Notes: generated by a model from the letters alone, not told the origin. 64,000 nt of DNA from Prochlorococcus sp. AG-347-K18 (GCA_003281365.1 QCCF01000001.1:124001-188000); one strand, 5' to 3'; counted from the first letter of the stretch, positions 19,627 through 29,193 are shown. Program-made: numbers and translations.

Positions 19627-19767
19627 TTACTTAAATCCAACAGCAGCTTGCCAAACAAATACCAATAAAAAGAAAAATAAAGGAATAAGTGGAAGAACAT
19701 CAACAGTTGGAGCGAAGGCCTTGTAAGCCTCAGGCAATTCAGCGAATGTATTAAATAGAATGAGCAC
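19627..19767 (-). CDS. psbK: Photosystem II reaction centre protein K
   Basis: A 46-residue protein too short for ordinary ORF cut-offs. It reads through [19 protein letters not shown] followed by a single membrane helix ending WQAAVGFK, the invariant PsbK core. Translation starts at GTG 19767, giving a short pre-sequence. PsbK is a single-helix subunit of the PSII core bound near CP43 that stabilises the complex and pigment sites. It lies between the Gfo/Idh gene and tgt, on the same strand as tgt and 33 bases downstream of it. Confidence 0.95.
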
Positions 19768-19800
19768 CTTTTTAATAATTTAGATAATTATGATAAGACG

Positions 19801-20919
19801 TTACCACGTATAGTGAGCAATAGAGGATGTTTTCCAAGGAGCGAAATCAATTGTAAAACAATTATCTTTAATTGCGGAAGAAATTGAACTAGTGAATCTT
19901 ATTAAATGTGCGATATTATGCAAACTTATAAGGGTGAGGCCTAAAATTTCATCATTTCTAATTAAATGATGCAAATATGCACGAGAATAAGACTTACAGG
20001 TTTCGCATTTACAAGTTTTATCAATTGGAGAAAAGTCATTTTTAAATCGAGCATTTCTCAAATTTAATCTTTCATCATTGAAAAATGCAGTACCATGTCT
20101 ACCCAGTCTTGTAGGCAAAACACAGTCGAATATATCGAATCCATTAGCAACAGCTAAAGAAATTTCTCTTAAAGAGCCGATACCCATTAAATATCTTGGT
20201 TTATTTATTGGTAAGAACTTCGGTACATAATTAATTACATTATGTATTTCTTCGACTGTTTCTCCAACACTGACACCTCCTACTGCTATCCCAGGCAGAT
20301 CAAAAGAACTTGTAAATTTTGCACTATATTCTCTTAACCTTGGATACTTACCACCTTGAACTATTCCGAATAGTGCTTGATTGGATTTTTGATGAGTCTC
20401 AACACATTTTTGCAACCATGAATGAGTTCTTTGTAAAGAGTCCTCAATATCATTTTCGTTAGCTGTATGAGGAGGACAATGATCAAAAGCCATCGCGACA
20501 TCCGAGGCAAGATCCATTTGAATCTGCATTACTTTTTCAGGTGATAAAAATACATGACTACCATCTCTTGGATTTTTAAATTCCACACCTTTATCAGAAA
20601 TATTGTTTAATTTAGCCAAACTAAAAACTTGATATCCACCTGAATCTGTAAGAATAGGCTTTGGCCAATTCATGAACTTATGAATTCCACCAGATTTTTT
20701 AATTAATTTTTCTCCAGGTTGTAAATGAAGATGAAAGGTATTTGAAAGAATCATTTCTGATCCTGTAGAACTTAACTGCTTAGATGAAATTCCCTTAACC
20801 GTTGCCAAAGTCCCTACAGGCATAAATCTTGGAGTGTTTACCTGACCATTTGGAGTATGAAATATACCAGTTCTTGCAGCTGTATTACAGCAATTTGATG
20901 TAATTTCAAAATTAAACAC
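19801..20919 (-). CDS. tgt: tRNA-guanine(34) transglycosylase
   Basis: Tgt exchanges guanine at wobble position 34 of GUN-anticodon tRNAs for the queuosine precursor preQ1. The 372-residue protein has [10 protein letters not shown] with the catalytic aspartate, the [16 protein letters not shown] nucleophile motif, GIGSLREI, and the zinc site CKCETC-x(n)-YLHHL near residue 305-330. All key residues are present and length is normal. psbK follows it on the same strand. Confidence 0.96.
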   Translation of the reverse strand: MFNFEITSNCCNTAARTGIFHTPNGQVNTPRFMPVGTLATVKGISSKQLSSTGSEMILSNTFHLHLQPGEKLIKKSGGIHKFMNWPKPILTDSGGYQVFSLAKLNNISDKGVEFKNPRDGSHVFLSPEKVMQIQMDLASDVAMAFDHCPPHTANENDIEDSLQRTHSWLQKCVETHQKSNQALFGIVQGGKYPRLREYSAKFTSSFDLPGIAVGGVSVGETVEEIHNVINYVPKFLPINKPRYLMGIGSLREISLAVANGFDIFDCVLPTRLGRHGTAFFNDERLNLRNARFKNDFSPIDKTCKCETCKSYSRAYLHHLIRNDEILGLTLISLHNIAHLIRFTSSISSAIKDNCFTIDFAPWKTSSIAHYTW

Positions 20920-20978
20920 GATAAGTTATTAAATTTTTTAATCCTTTTTTATTAATTTAACCTATTATCTAATATTGA

Positions 20979-21758
20979 ATCTATTTTTATCTCATCAAAA
21001 AATATTTAATAAAAAATTTAGCAGGATCTTGGATTTTCTATACGACATTTCCAAAGTTACCTTTAATTAATCCTGAGTTTAAAAATATTGCACAATTTGC
21101 GCCGCCTTTAGGATTCTTTATTGGAACAATACAGAGTTATATTTTTATTTTTTTAAGAGCAAACTCTTGGTCAATCTATTCATCCGCATTAATTTGTATA
21201 GCTTCAGGATATTTAATTACTGGTGGTCTACACCTCGATGGGTTAATGGATACTTTCGATGGTATTTTTGCCGGCAAAAAGAAACGCTTAAAAGCTATGA
21301 AAGACAGTAAAGTTGGTTCCTTTGGGGTTCAATCATTAATTTTCATAAGTTTAATTCAAATTGCATGCCTACTCAAAATTCAAAACGAAATAAATCTTGT
21401 TTTACCAATATGTTTATTTTGGGGAAGATTTTCCAATTTATTTTTTATTGAAAAGTTTAAATATATTAGTTATAAGAAAAAATCTATTAGTCATAAAAAG
21501 TTTTGGAATGGATTTAAAAAAGAATCTATAATCTCTATTATTTTTCTTTTAATTTTCATTGCATACCAATTAGTTTTAATTAATTCTCAAGCAATATTAA
21601 TTAATTTTTTATTTCTTATTTTGATTGGTATCTTTTTAAGTTATTTTATTCCAAATATGCTAGGGAATAAAATTGGTGGCTTCAATGGGGATGCATGTGG
21701 TGCAAGTGTTGTACTAGTCGAAACTGCAATGTTATTTATTCATGCAATTCTTTTATAG
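20979..21758 (+). CDS. cobS: Adenosylcobinamide-GDP ribazoletransferase, start codon unclear
   Basis: CobS attaches alpha-ribazole to adenosylcobinamide-GDP in the last steps of B12 assembly, at the membrane. The frame encodes NLAGSWIFYTTFPKLP, then the family motif GGLHLDGLMDTFDGIFAG and several hydrophobic segments. The first in-frame ATG (21246) is inside that motif, so translation must begin upstream. Between the in-frame TGA at 20976 and 21246 there is no ATG, GTG or TTG, leaving ATC at 20979 or 20994, or a frameshifted TTG at 20975. I list the maximal frame. It overlaps the convergent kinase gene by 23 bases. Confidence 0.82.
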   Translation: MYFYLIKKYLIKNLAGSWIFYTTFPKLPLINPEFKNIAQFAPPLGFFIGTIQSYIFIFLRANSWSIYSSALICIASGYLITGGLHLDGLMDTFDGIFAGKKKRLKAMKDSKVGSFGVQSLIFISLIQIACLLKIQNEINLVLPICLFWGRFSNLFFIEKFKYISYKKKSISHKKFWNGFKKESIISIIFLLIFIAYQLVLINSQAILINFLFLILIGIFLSYFIPNMLGNKIGGFNGDACGASVVLVETAMLFIHAILL

Positions 21759-22872
21759 GAAGTTCTATATAAAAAATATTTTTCTTCTTTAGATTATTTA
21801 ATTCTTCAGTATTATCAATCGAGTATTTTTCCAGCAATCTCAAATCTCCTCCAATTTGTTTAGCTAATTTCCTCGCTAAAAACAAACCCACTCCAGTGCC
21901 ATCTTTCTTCTTGGAGGCAGATCCTCTAAAGCCTTTTTGAAAGATCTTTTCATTTTCGTTTTTGGTTATTTTTTTTCCATCATCAAATATGCAAAGACCT
22001 CTACTCGTAATCAAGAGTCCAATCTCAGCATCTTTTTGGGCGTATTTAAAAGCATTTTCTAATAAATTAGCCACGATTTCAGCAATTACAGCATATTTTG
22101 CTTTTAATGGTGATAAAGTCCAATCTGGCCAAAGAGAAGGTTCAGTCCAATCTCTATTCTCAAGGTTTGCATTAGCTTTACCCCTTTCTAAAATTGGTTT
22201 CAATAAACTTTGAATAGTTATTACCTTATTATTATCTAAATTTGGTGGTAACAATAATCTTTCCTCTCCAATTTCCAGAGGCAATTGAATTGGTGAATTT
22301 AATAGAGCAAAAGAGTCCATATATTGATTAATTTGTTTTTGCTCTATTATCATGCGTTCAACTATTTCAATTGAGTCATCATCTGATCCAAGTCTTTTTA
22401 TTAGTAATTTTGCATATGTCCTTAGAGCAGCTAATGGATTCCTCAATTGATGGATTATGACATTGACCTGATTTTTTAAATAATTGATTTCTTCATTTTT
22501 ATTTTGACGTTCTAATTCGATGGAAACGCACTTAGCTAAAGATATTGAAAGCGCTTTTAATCTAGAGTCAAGAGATACTGGCCAATTCCCCCCTTTTAAA
22601 TCAGTTTCAACCCTGAGGACACCAAGTAAAATATCATTTTCTTGAAGCGGATACCATCTTCTATTTGGAGATGAAACTTTAAGTGAAGGATCATCTTCTA
22701 TTGATCTTAGAAACTTATCAATTTGTGGCCATTGACCAATCATTTCAAAAGATGCTTTAGTTCCTTGGTTAGCTGAAGCAAGATATATAACCAAATTAGT
22801 TACTCCCATTGAGCAACCAAAACTCTCTAACTGTTTATTGATTAATTCTTCAAATTCTTTTGAGAGATTCAT
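21736..22872 (-). CDS. Sensor histidine kinase (soluble, orphan)
   Basis: A 378-residue kinase without membrane segments. The N-terminal 120 residues look like a GAF-type sensory region. The HisKA domain has the H-box IIHQLRNPLAALRTY with phospho-accepting H141; the ATPase domain has an N-box (ANLLENAFKYA, about 268-278), a FDDGKK segment and the glycine box GTGVGLFLARKLA. All catalytic boxes are intact. No response-regulator gene is adjacent, so the partner is unknown. Its 3' end overlaps cobS by 23 bases. The ligand sensed is not deducible. Confidence 0.87.
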   Translation of the reverse strand: MNLSKEFEELINKQLESFGCSMGVTNLVIYLASANQGTKASFEMIGQWPQIDKFLRSIEDDPSLKVSSPNRRWYPLQENDILLGVLRVETDLKGGNWPVSLDSRLKALSISLAKCVSIELERQNKNEEINYLKNQVNVIIHQLRNPLAALRTYAKLLIKRLGSDDDSIEIVERMIIEQKQINQYMDSFALLNSPIQLPLEIGEERLLLPPNLDNNKVITIQSLLKPILERGKANANLENRDWTEPSLWPDWTLSPLKAKYAVIAEIVANLLENAFKYAQKDAEIGLLITSRGLCIFDDGKKITKNENEKIFQKGFRGSASKKKDGTGVGLFLARKLAKQIGGDLRLLEKYSIDNTEELNNLKKKNIFYIELPIKELHE

Positions 22873-22965
22873 AATTAATGGAATTATTGTAGAAAAAATC
22901 TGAAAAAGGGCTTGTAAAATATGAAAAAAGTATTAAGATATATAAATAGGTCTGACTTTAGCCAG

Positions 22966-23086
22966 CCTTAAATATGAACTTCTCATCATATTTTAAGCTA
23001 CATCAGGGGTTGATGGGTCCTCTATGTAATTAAAAGTGAATTCAAAATCACAGTTATAAGATTAGTAAAAAAAATAAGACTAATCT
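22966..23086 (+). promoter_or_regulatory. Run of hairpins upstream of the DUF3155 gene (possible leader or small RNA)
   Basis: Three inverted repeats lie in the 241-base gap before the DUF3155 gene. The first (22966-22998) has an 11-12 bp AT-rich stem with loop ACTTCTCA; the second, around 23000-23030, pairs ACAT...ATGT and a GGG...CCT core with an internal loop; the third (23059-23086) pairs AGATTAGT with ACTAATCT. The last ends 28 bases before the ATG. This could be a structured 5' leader or a separate small RNA; I do not recognise the family. Confidence 0.35.
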
Positions 23087-23113
23087 CATTAATAATTTCA
23101 GGAGTACCAATCA

Positions 23114-23482
23114 ATGTCAAAAAAAAGAAAAAGAATCAGCAGAAGAAGATTGGCTGGCCAAAGAGTAATGGCACACGTACCTATTTATCATATCGAAACT
23201 GGCAAGCATAAACCAGTTACAGCAGCAAGAAGATTCATAGCTGAAAATGCACTTTCAGCGCCTTCAGTTTTTAACGTTCGAAGAAATGAGCATACCACTG
23301 ATAGGTTTTTTTGGGGTGAAAAAGGATTATTTAGCGCCCAATATGCTGAAGAAAATCATTTTTTATTTCCATCTCTTAAAGTAGTAGTTGAAGGAATTGG
23401 TGAAGAAAAAATATTTGAAGGTCTAGAACTTACCGCAGATGATTGGGAAGAAATTGAAGAATACGAATACGCTTTTGTTTAA
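23114..23482 (+). CDS. DUF3155 family protein, conserved in cyanobacteria
   Basis: A 122-residue soluble protein with a highly basic N-terminus (SKKRKRISRRRLAGQR), a central region with FIAENALSAP, and an acidic, aromatic C-terminus (DDWEEIEEYEY). This matches the DUF3155 family, restricted to cyanobacteria and of unknown function. The basic end could contact nucleic acid; that is speculation. A good AGGAG ribosome site lies at 23100-23104, 9 bases before ATG 23114. It has a possible structured leader upstream and overlaps the convergent esterase gene by 4 bases. Confidence 0.85.
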   Translation: MSKKRKRISRRRLAGQRVMAHVPIYHIETGKHKPVTAARRFIAENALSAPSVFNVRRNEHTTDRFFWGEKGLFSAQYAEENHFLFPSLKVVVEGIGEEKIFEGLELTADDWEEIEEYEYAFV

Positions 23483-24096
23483 AAAATATTACTGATATTT
23501 AAACTTATAAAATTTATTAAATTTGAATCAATTTGATGAAATCCGTCGAATTCTAATAATTCACAAAATTTAGAAGATTTACTCTTTACATTTTTATAAA
23601 TAATTCTTGAAGCTTCTATAGGCACGACTTCATCAAATAAACCATGACTGATGATTAATGGTGGACATTTTTCTCCTGGGATCCAATTTGGGTGAGGATA
23701 ACCACTACAAGCAACAATTAATCCAAAATTTAATTTAAATCCTGCATCAATTGCCATTGCCGCCCCCTGTGAGAAACCCAACAAAATTGTTTTTCTCAGT
23801 GGAATCTGATCAGTATCAAATTTTTTTAATGTAACTAAAAGTTTATTAACTTCATCATGAGCTTCATTCCAATCATGTGGGTATAATCCATACCATTGTC
23901 TTCCTTGACCACTTGGATGTAATCCAGGAGCCCTCAAAGAAAATACCTCAAAATCGAGATTTATTTTTTCTGTCATCTCCTTTCCAAATATTAAAAGGTC
24001 ATCTGAATCGGCTCCCCAACCATGTATCAAAATAATTCTATGAGTTGCAGTTTGAGAGCTAATCGAGACAAATTCATGATGGATATCGTATTTCAT
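23479..24096 (-). CDS. Alpha/beta hydrolase, carboxylesterase/phospholipase type
   Basis: A 205-residue alpha/beta hydrolase of the phospholipase/carboxylesterase family. Visible are an N-terminal HGWGADSDD oxyanion segment, the nucleophile elbow GFSQGAA with catalytic serine, LISHGLFDEVVP carrying the acid residue, and the late FDGFHQID histidine. The triad appears complete. Substrates of such esterases are short-chain esters or lysophospholipids; the native one is unknown. It is divergent from purH, 33 bases away. Confidence 0.86.
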   Translation of the reverse strand: MKYDIHHEFVSISSQTATHRIILIHGWGADSDDLLIFGKEMTEKINLDFEVFSLRAPGLHPSGQGRQWYGLYPHDWNEAHDEVNKLLVTLKKFDTDQIPLRKTILLGFSQGAAMAIDAGFKLNFGLIVACSGYPHPNWIPGEKCPPLIISHGLFDEVVPIEASRIIYKNVKSKSSKFCELLEFDGFHQIDSNLINFISLNISNIF

Positions 24097-24129
24097 GTTT
24101 ATATTCTTAAGTAAGTAAACTTTCCCATA

Positions 24130-25683
24130 ATGTCCCCATTAGCCTTAGTAAGTGTCTCTGATAAAAAAAATTTAATACCATTTTGTAAAGAATTGGTAGA
24201 ACAATTTAATTATAAAATCCTATCAAGTGGAGGAACTGCAAAACATCTAATAGATGCAAAAATTCCAGTTATTAAAGTTTCAGATTTTACTAATTCTCCA
24301 GAGATTCTTGGAGGAAGAGTTAAAACTTTGCATCCAAAAATACACGGCGGAATATTAGCTAAAAGAGCTAATAAGGAACATCAAAAAGATATAGAAGCTA
24401 ATAATCTTGAGTTAATTGACTTAGTAGTTGTCAATTTATATCCTTTTAAAAAAACAGTAGATCAAGGAGCTAAATGGGAAGATGCTATTGAAAATATCGA
24501 TATTGGAGGACCCTCAATGGTTCGTTCGGCAGCTAAAAATCATAAAGATGTTTCAGTTTTAGTGGATCCTAGTCAGTATCAAAATTTTCTTAAAGAAAGT
24601 AAAAAAGGTGAATTAAAAGATGCATACAAAGCAAAATTAGCCCTTGAAGCTTTTCAACATACAGCGGACTATGACACTGCAATATCTAGTTGGATAAGTA
24701 AAGAGAGAGGTTTACAATCTTCCAAACATATTGAATCTTATCCATTAGTCAAAAACTTAAGATATGGTGAGAATCCTCATCAAAAAGCTTTTTGGTATGG
24801 TTTAAGTAATATTGGATGGGACTCAGCAGAGCAATTACAAGGTAAAGATTTAAGTTACAACAATCTATTAGATCTTGAGTCGGCACTTTCAACAGTTTTA
24901 GAATTTGGCTACGCAGAAAAAGATGAACTTACAACAGAAACATATGCTTCTGTGATTTTAAAACACAATAATCCTTGTGGTGCATCTATTAGTAATTCAG
25001 CCTCTCAAGCATTTTTGAATGCTTTACAATGCGACTCAGTTAGTGCTTTTGGAGGAATAGTTGCTTTTAATTCAAATGTTGATAGTTTAACAGCAAATCA
25101 CCTCAAAGATATTTTCTTAGAATGTGTCGTCGCTCCATCTTTTGATGAGGAAGCTTTAGAAATTTTAAAAATTAAAAAGAATTTAAGAATTTTAAAGTTA
25201 TCAAAAAGTCAACTTCCAAAAAAGAAACAAACTTCTACAAAATCAATAATGGGAGGGTTACTCGTTCAAGATACTGATGATACTGAAGAAAAAACTGAAA
25301 ATTGGATTTCAGTAACTAAAAAAAATCCAAGTACTCAAATGAATTTGGATCTAAATTTTGCATGGAAAATTTGCAAACACGTAAAATCCAATGCAATTGT
25401 TATTGCAAAAGGCCAAAAAACTATTGGCATTGGAGCTGGACAAATGAATAGAGTTGGAGCCGCAAAAATTGCATTAAGTGCAGCTGGGGTGTTATGTTCT
25501 GATGCTGTCTTGGCTAGTGATGGTTTTCTCCCATTTGCAGATACCGTAGAACTTGCAGATGAATATGGTATCAAGGCAATAATTCAGCCTGGAGGAAGTT
25601 TAAGAGATCAAGAAAGTATTGATATGTGTAATTCGAAAGGAATATCAATGATATTTACTCAGAAAAGGCATTTTTTGCATTGA
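24130..25683 (+). CDS. purH: Bifunctional AICAR formyltransferase/IMP cyclohydrolase
   Basis: PurH carries out the last two steps of IMP synthesis. The 517-residue protein contains an N-terminal MGS-like IMP cyclohydrolase domain (LSSGGTAKHL, GGRVKTLHPKIHGGIL) and a C-terminal transformylase domain with LRYGENPHQKAFWY, LKHNNPCGAS, SAFGGIVAFN, and the KSNAIVIAKGQKTIGIGAGQ active-site stretch. All expected segments are present at normal length. It converges on the DoxX gene with a single-base gap. Confidence 0.97.
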   Translation: MSPLALVSVSDKKNLIPFCKELVEQFNYKILSSGGTAKHLIDAKIPVIKVSDFTNSPEILGGRVKTLHPKIHGGILAKRANKEHQKDIEANNLELIDLVVVNLYPFKKTVDQGAKWEDAIENIDIGGPSMVRSAAKNHKDVSVLVDPSQYQNFLKESKKGELKDAYKAKLALEAFQHTADYDTAISSWISKERGLQSSKHIESYPLVKNLRYGENPHQKAFWYGLSNIGWDSAEQLQGKDLSYNNLLDLESALSTVLEFGYAEKDELTTETYASVILKHNNPCGASISNSASQAFLNALQCDSVSAFGGIVAFNSNVDSLTANHLKDIFLECVVAPSFDEEALEILKIKKNLRILKLSKSQLPKKKQTSTKSIMGGLLVQDTDDTEEKTENWISVTKKNPSTQMNLDLNFAWKICKHVKSNAIVIAKGQKTIGIGAGQMNRVGAAKIALSAAGVLCSDAVLASDGFLPFADTVELADEYGIKAIIQPGGSLRDQESIDMCNSKGISMIFTQKRHFLH

Positions 25684-25684
25684 G

Positions 25685-26245
25685 TTATGTTGATTTTGGA
25701 TAATACGTAATCTTGTTAGTCTTTCTGAATAAAGAAAGCCTGCCAGGACCTGCGCATAAAAAGTAGAGTGAAATAGCTCCATATATGAAAGACAACTCAA
25801 AAGCATAATTGTGACCTTCAACGACTGCCAAAGGGAACCCTTCTAATCCAGTATCAAGGAGATGAAAATAAACAGCAAATGCCATTGTGGAGAAAAGTCC
25901 TAGAGAAGAAAGCCTTGCAAAAATACCCAAAGCTAATCCTAATGGGCATATTAATTGAGTAATTGCTGCTCCAAAAGTCCAAATAACAGGATCACCTGGT
26001 AAAAATGGGAAGTACTTACCAACTACAAACTCGGCAAAACCCTCTGGATCCTGAAGCTTCTCAAGGCCATGATGAATCATCAAAGCACAAAAACCGATTC
26101 TTAATACAAAAATTGATAGTTCACCGAGGATATTCACTTCTGACCCTGCGGATGGATTAGCAACTACAACTTCAACTTTTTGAGGAGCTTTGTTTCTATT
26201 CATACTGGCTGTTTGAACCTGATTAGCCTGTGTTTTGTCTTCCAT
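25685..26245 (-). CDS. DoxX family membrane protein
   Basis: A 186-residue protein with a polar N-terminal tail (about 40 residues) and a four-helix membrane core. The LRIGFCALMIHHGLEKLQDP segment and the GLALGIFARLSSLGL loop are characteristic of DoxX-like (DUF2867-distinct) quinone-related membrane proteins. Cyanobacterial members have no established role; links to redox or membrane stress are suggested for the family. It converges with purH and lies 104 bases downstream of ispH on the same strand. Confidence 0.82.
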   Translation of the reverse strand: MEDKTQANQVQTASMNRNKAPQKVEVVVANPSAGSEVNILGELSIFVLRIGFCALMIHHGLEKLQDPEGFAEFVVGKYFPFLPGDPVIWTFGAAITQLICPLGLALGIFARLSSLGLFSTMAFAVYFHLLDTGLEGFPLAVVEGHNYAFELSFIYGAISLYFLCAGPGRLSLFRKTNKITYYPKST

Positions 26246-26348
26246 ACTTCATAAAGTTTTAATTATTCTAGTTAATAAAGTAGATCTTTAGGAAATATCT
26301 GAATAATAACTTTAAAAAACTAAGCAAAGTTTAAAATAAATTCGAAAT

Positions 26349-27545
26349 TCAAGAAGCTATATCAATTAACTTTTCTATAACATCGGCAACGACCTTGTCA
26401 GGAGTAGATGCACCTGAGGTGATCCCAACATTAATATTTCCATTAGGTAAAAAATTATTTTTAAGTTCTAAATCCCTTCCGAGTGGTTTGTGTAATATCG
26501 AATTTTCTTCAACTGATATCCTCTCAGGAGTATCTATATGAAAAGAAGAGATGTTTTTAGTAATTGCAATTTCTTGCAGGTGAGTAGTATTGGAAGAATT
26601 AAATCCACCTATAACAACAAGAATATCAAGATCTTCATCGACTAGAGAAAACATGGCATCTTGCCTTTCTTCAGTTGCATCACAAATTGTATTAAATGCC
26701 AAAAAATGACTATTAAGATTCTCTGGACCAAATTTTTTTAACATCGTTTTTTCAAAAACTTTTCCAATTTCTTCGGTCTCGCTTTTGAGCATAGTTGTCT
26801 GATTAGCAACTCCAACTCTATCAAGATCTTTATCAGGATCAAATCCATTAGAACAAGCTTTAGCAAATTTGTTCATAAACTCATTTCTATTTCCTTTACC
26901 AAGAATATATTCAGACACATAATTTGCTTCCTCCAAATCAAGTACAACTAAATACTTTCCTGCAAATGAACTAGTTGCAAGAGTCTCTTCATGCTTAAAT
27001 TTTCCATGAATTATTGATGTAAAAACATGCTTTTTATGTTTTTCAACGGTATGCCAAACCTTAGACACCCATGGACAAGTTGTATCTATAATATGACATC
27101 CTTTCTCATGAAGTAATTTCATTTCTTGGACAGTAGCCCCGAAAGCCGGCAATATTACAACATCTCCATCAGAAACTAATGAGAAATCTTTAATTCCATG
27201 TTTAGCTGAAATGAATTTTACGTTCATTTTTCTTAAATGATCATTAACTGAGGGGTTATGAATTATTTCGTTTGTGATCCAAATATTTTCATTAGGGTAA
27301 TGCCTTCTGGTCTCATAAGCCATCGCTACAGCTCTTTCAACTCCCCAACAAAAGCCAAAGGCTTGAGCTAGCTTTATATTTAATCTTCCTTTCGTGTAAT
27401 TAAAACCATTATCTCTTATAGAACTTATCAAATCGCTTTGATAAGCTTCCTCTAACGCTTGAGCTCTTTTTGTTGGAGAATCAAAGCCCCTTCTATTGTA
27501 CCTATCAGAATGATGAAGAGATCTTCTAAAAGCTTGAGTATCCAT
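26349..27545 (-). CDS. ispH: 4-hydroxy-3-methylbut-2-enyl diphosphate reductase
   Basis: IspH makes IPP and DMAPP in the last step of the MEP pathway, supplying chlorophyll and carotenoid side chains. It is a 4Fe-4S enzyme; the three cluster cysteines are seen at C66 ([11 protein letters not shown]), C157 (DTTCPWV) and C288 ([11 protein letters not shown]). The catalytic glutamate lies in the [12 protein letters not shown] region. At 398 residues it is the long cyanobacterial/plastid form with an N-terminal extension of about 50 residues relative to the E. coli enzyme. Confidence 0.96.
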   Translation of the reverse strand: MDTQAFRRSLHHSDRYNRRGFDSPTKRAQALEEAYQSDLISSIRDNGFNYTKGRLNIKLAQAFGFCWGVERAVAMAYETRRHYPNENIWITNEIIHNPSVNDHLRKMNVKFISAKHGIKDFSLVSDGDVVILPAFGATVQEMKLLHEKGCHIIDTTCPWVSKVWHTVEKHKKHVFTSIIHGKFKHEETLATSSFAGKYLVVLDLEEANYVSEYILGKGNRNEFMNKFAKACSNGFDPDKDLDRVGVANQTTMLKSETEEIGKVFEKTMLKKFGPENLNSHFLAFNTICDATEERQDAMFSLVDEDLDILVVIGGFNSSNTTHLQEIAITKNISSFHIDTPERISVEENSILHKPLGRDLELKNNFLPNGNINVGITSGASTPDKVVADVIEKLIDIAS

Positions 27546-27580
27546 CTTTAAATATTACATCATTTTAAATAATTTTTTGT

Positions 27581-27612
27581 AAAAAAAAGAAACCTGACAT
27601 AAGTCAGGTTTC
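27581..27612 (-). terminator. Rho-independent terminator of amt1
   Basis: A 10-bp perfect stem (GAAACCTGAC / GTCAGGTTTC) with a 4-base loop lies at 27589-27612. On the minus strand it is followed by eight T residues, 24 bases after the amt1 stop. Confidence 0.9.
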
Positions 27613-27635
27613 GAAAATCAATTTTTTGGGTCGAA

Positions 27636-29096
27636 TTATTTTGCAGATGCAAAGTCTGGATAAGCTTCCATTCCATGCTCTCCAATATCTAATCCTTGAG
27701 TCTCCTCCTCTTCAGATACTCGGATTCCTCCGAACAATCCTCCAATTACAGACCAAGCGATCCAGCAAGTAACTAGTGTCCAGATAGCATAAGCTGCGGC
27801 ACCAAGAGCTTGAACTAGAAGAAGGGTAATACCTCCACCATTGAACAATCCCATACCTGCTCCATCTCCTTGTACAGCTGTACCCCAAAGACCGATGACT
27901 ACGGTACCCCATACACCACAAACTCCGTGAACAGAGAATGCCCCTACAGGATCGTCGATCTCAGCAGCATCAAGAGCTGCAACAGAAAATACAACAATAA
28001 TTCCACCTACTAGTCCTGCAAACCAGGCTCCAGCAAGAGTCATATCACCACAACCAGCAGTGATACTAACCAAACCAGCAAGGATTCCGTTAATAATCAT
28101 TGTAAGATCAGGCTTACCAGAAGTTAATGTTGAAACAATAGTTGCTCCAATAGCACCAGCTGCTGCTGCCAAAGTAGTTGTTACAGCAACATATGGAACC
28201 CATTGATCCATAGCAAGTTGAGAACCTGGATTAAATCCATACCAACCTATCCATAGAACTAACGCACCTAGAGTAGCTATAGCCATGTTATGTCCTGGCA
28301 TAGCCTGAGGTTTTCCATCAGAGTATTTGCCGATTCTAGGGCCAAGAAGCATAGCTCCTACAAGACCTGCCCATGCTCCAACTGAGTGAACAATTGAAGA
28401 CCCAGCAAAGTCAACGAAACCTAAAGAATCAAGCCAACCACCATTCCATTTCCAGCTACCAGCAATTGGATATATAAATGCAGTTAATACGATTGCAAAA
28501 ACAACAAATTCTCCAAATTTAACTCTTTCAGCAACAAGACCGGATACGATAGTTGCCGCAGTTCCTGCAAATGCAGACTGGAACAAGAAATCAACTGTTG
28601 GGACTAATCCAGCATCAGTTACCATATCAGCAGTAACTGTTGGATCAAAAAATAAGCCTCCAAAGTAAAGCCATCCGTCAGCAACACTACCTCCGTACAT
28701 TAATGAGTAGCCAATAAACCAGTAAGAGGTTACAGCTAAAGCAAATACGAAAAGGTTTTTAGCAAGAATGTTTACTGCGTTCTTAGAACGGCACATACCT
28801 GCCTCAACCATAGCGAAACCAGCGTTCATAAAGATCACTAGAATAGTAGCGATCAAAAGCCATAAATTGTTAGCAAGAAAAGCTGCATTCAACTCAGGTA
28901 AATCAGCTGCATGAGCTGAAAGATTAAAAATACCTAAACCAAACAAAGCTAAAGGAACAGTTGCAAGCCACAACATTGAGCGGTTTGAACTAAATCCTCG
29001 AATACTCCTCAAAAGGAGCATAGGTCCGTTAACAAGACTCGCATCTTGTAACTTGGACCTAGAGCGCCTTTGAGGCGTTTGCAAAGCAGTGGTCAT
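27636..29096 (-). CDS. amt1: Ammonium transporter
   Basis: A 486-residue Amt/MEP/Rh channel. A 60-residue N-terminal part ends in a signal-like segment (FGLGIFNLSAHAAD), followed by 11 membrane helices with the family signatures NAGFAMVEAGMCRSKN, GSSIVHSVGAWAGLVGA and the twin-histidine partner FSVHGVCGVWGT. It takes up ammonium, a main nitrogen source in the open ocean. An NtcA-type promoter upstream and a terminator downstream make it a single-gene nitrogen-regulated unit. Codon use is less AT-rich than in neighbours, as expected for high expression. Confidence 0.97.
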   Translation of the reverse strand: MTTALQTPQRRSRSKLQDASLVNGPMLLLRSIRGFSSNRSMLWLATVPLALFGLGIFNLSAHAADLPELNAAFLANNLWLLIATILVIFMNAGFAMVEAGMCRSKNAVNILAKNLFVFALAVTSYWFIGYSLMYGGSVADGWLYFGGLFFDPTVTADMVTDAGLVPTVDFLFQSAFAGTAATIVSGLVAERVKFGEFVVFAIVLTAFIYPIAGSWKWNGGWLDSLGFVDFAGSSIVHSVGAWAGLVGAMLLGPRIGKYSDGKPQAMPGHNMAIATLGALVLWIGWYGFNPGSQLAMDQWVPYVAVTTTLAAAAGAIGATIVSTLTSGKPDLTMIINGILAGLVSITAGCGDMTLAGAWFAGLVGGIIVVFSVAALDAAEIDDPVGAFSVHGVCGVWGTVVIGLWGTAVQGDGAGMGLFNGGGITLLLVQALGAAAYAIWTLVTCWIAWSVIGGLFGGIRVSEEEETQGLDIGEHGMEAYPDFASAK

Positions 29097-29150
29097 AAAA
29101 AAAAATTAGATCTGCAAAAAAACAGTTTGTGCTGTTTCCTTTCAAATTTA

Positions 29151-29193
29151 AATTTATTCAAAAAACTTATCAGTGTCTAGTAGTCGTTGCTAC
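29151..29193 (-). promoter_or_regulatory. NtcA-activated promoter of amt1
   Basis: The site GTA-N8-TAC (29180-29193, reading GTAGCAACGACTAC on the minus strand) is a full match to the NtcA consensus. A -10 element of TAN3T type (TAAATT, 29151-29156) lies 23 bases downstream, the class II spacing for NtcA activation. It sits 55 bases before the amt1 start codon. Confidence 0.88.

Noticed and set aside
21246-21758. CobS starting at ATG 21246
   Set aside because: This start falls inside the GGLHLDGLMDTFDG motif; coding clearly extends upstream.
27712-27921. 69-residue minus-strand frame inside amt1
   Set aside because: It is a second frame of the well-supported ammonium transporter, with low-complexity serine-arginine composition.
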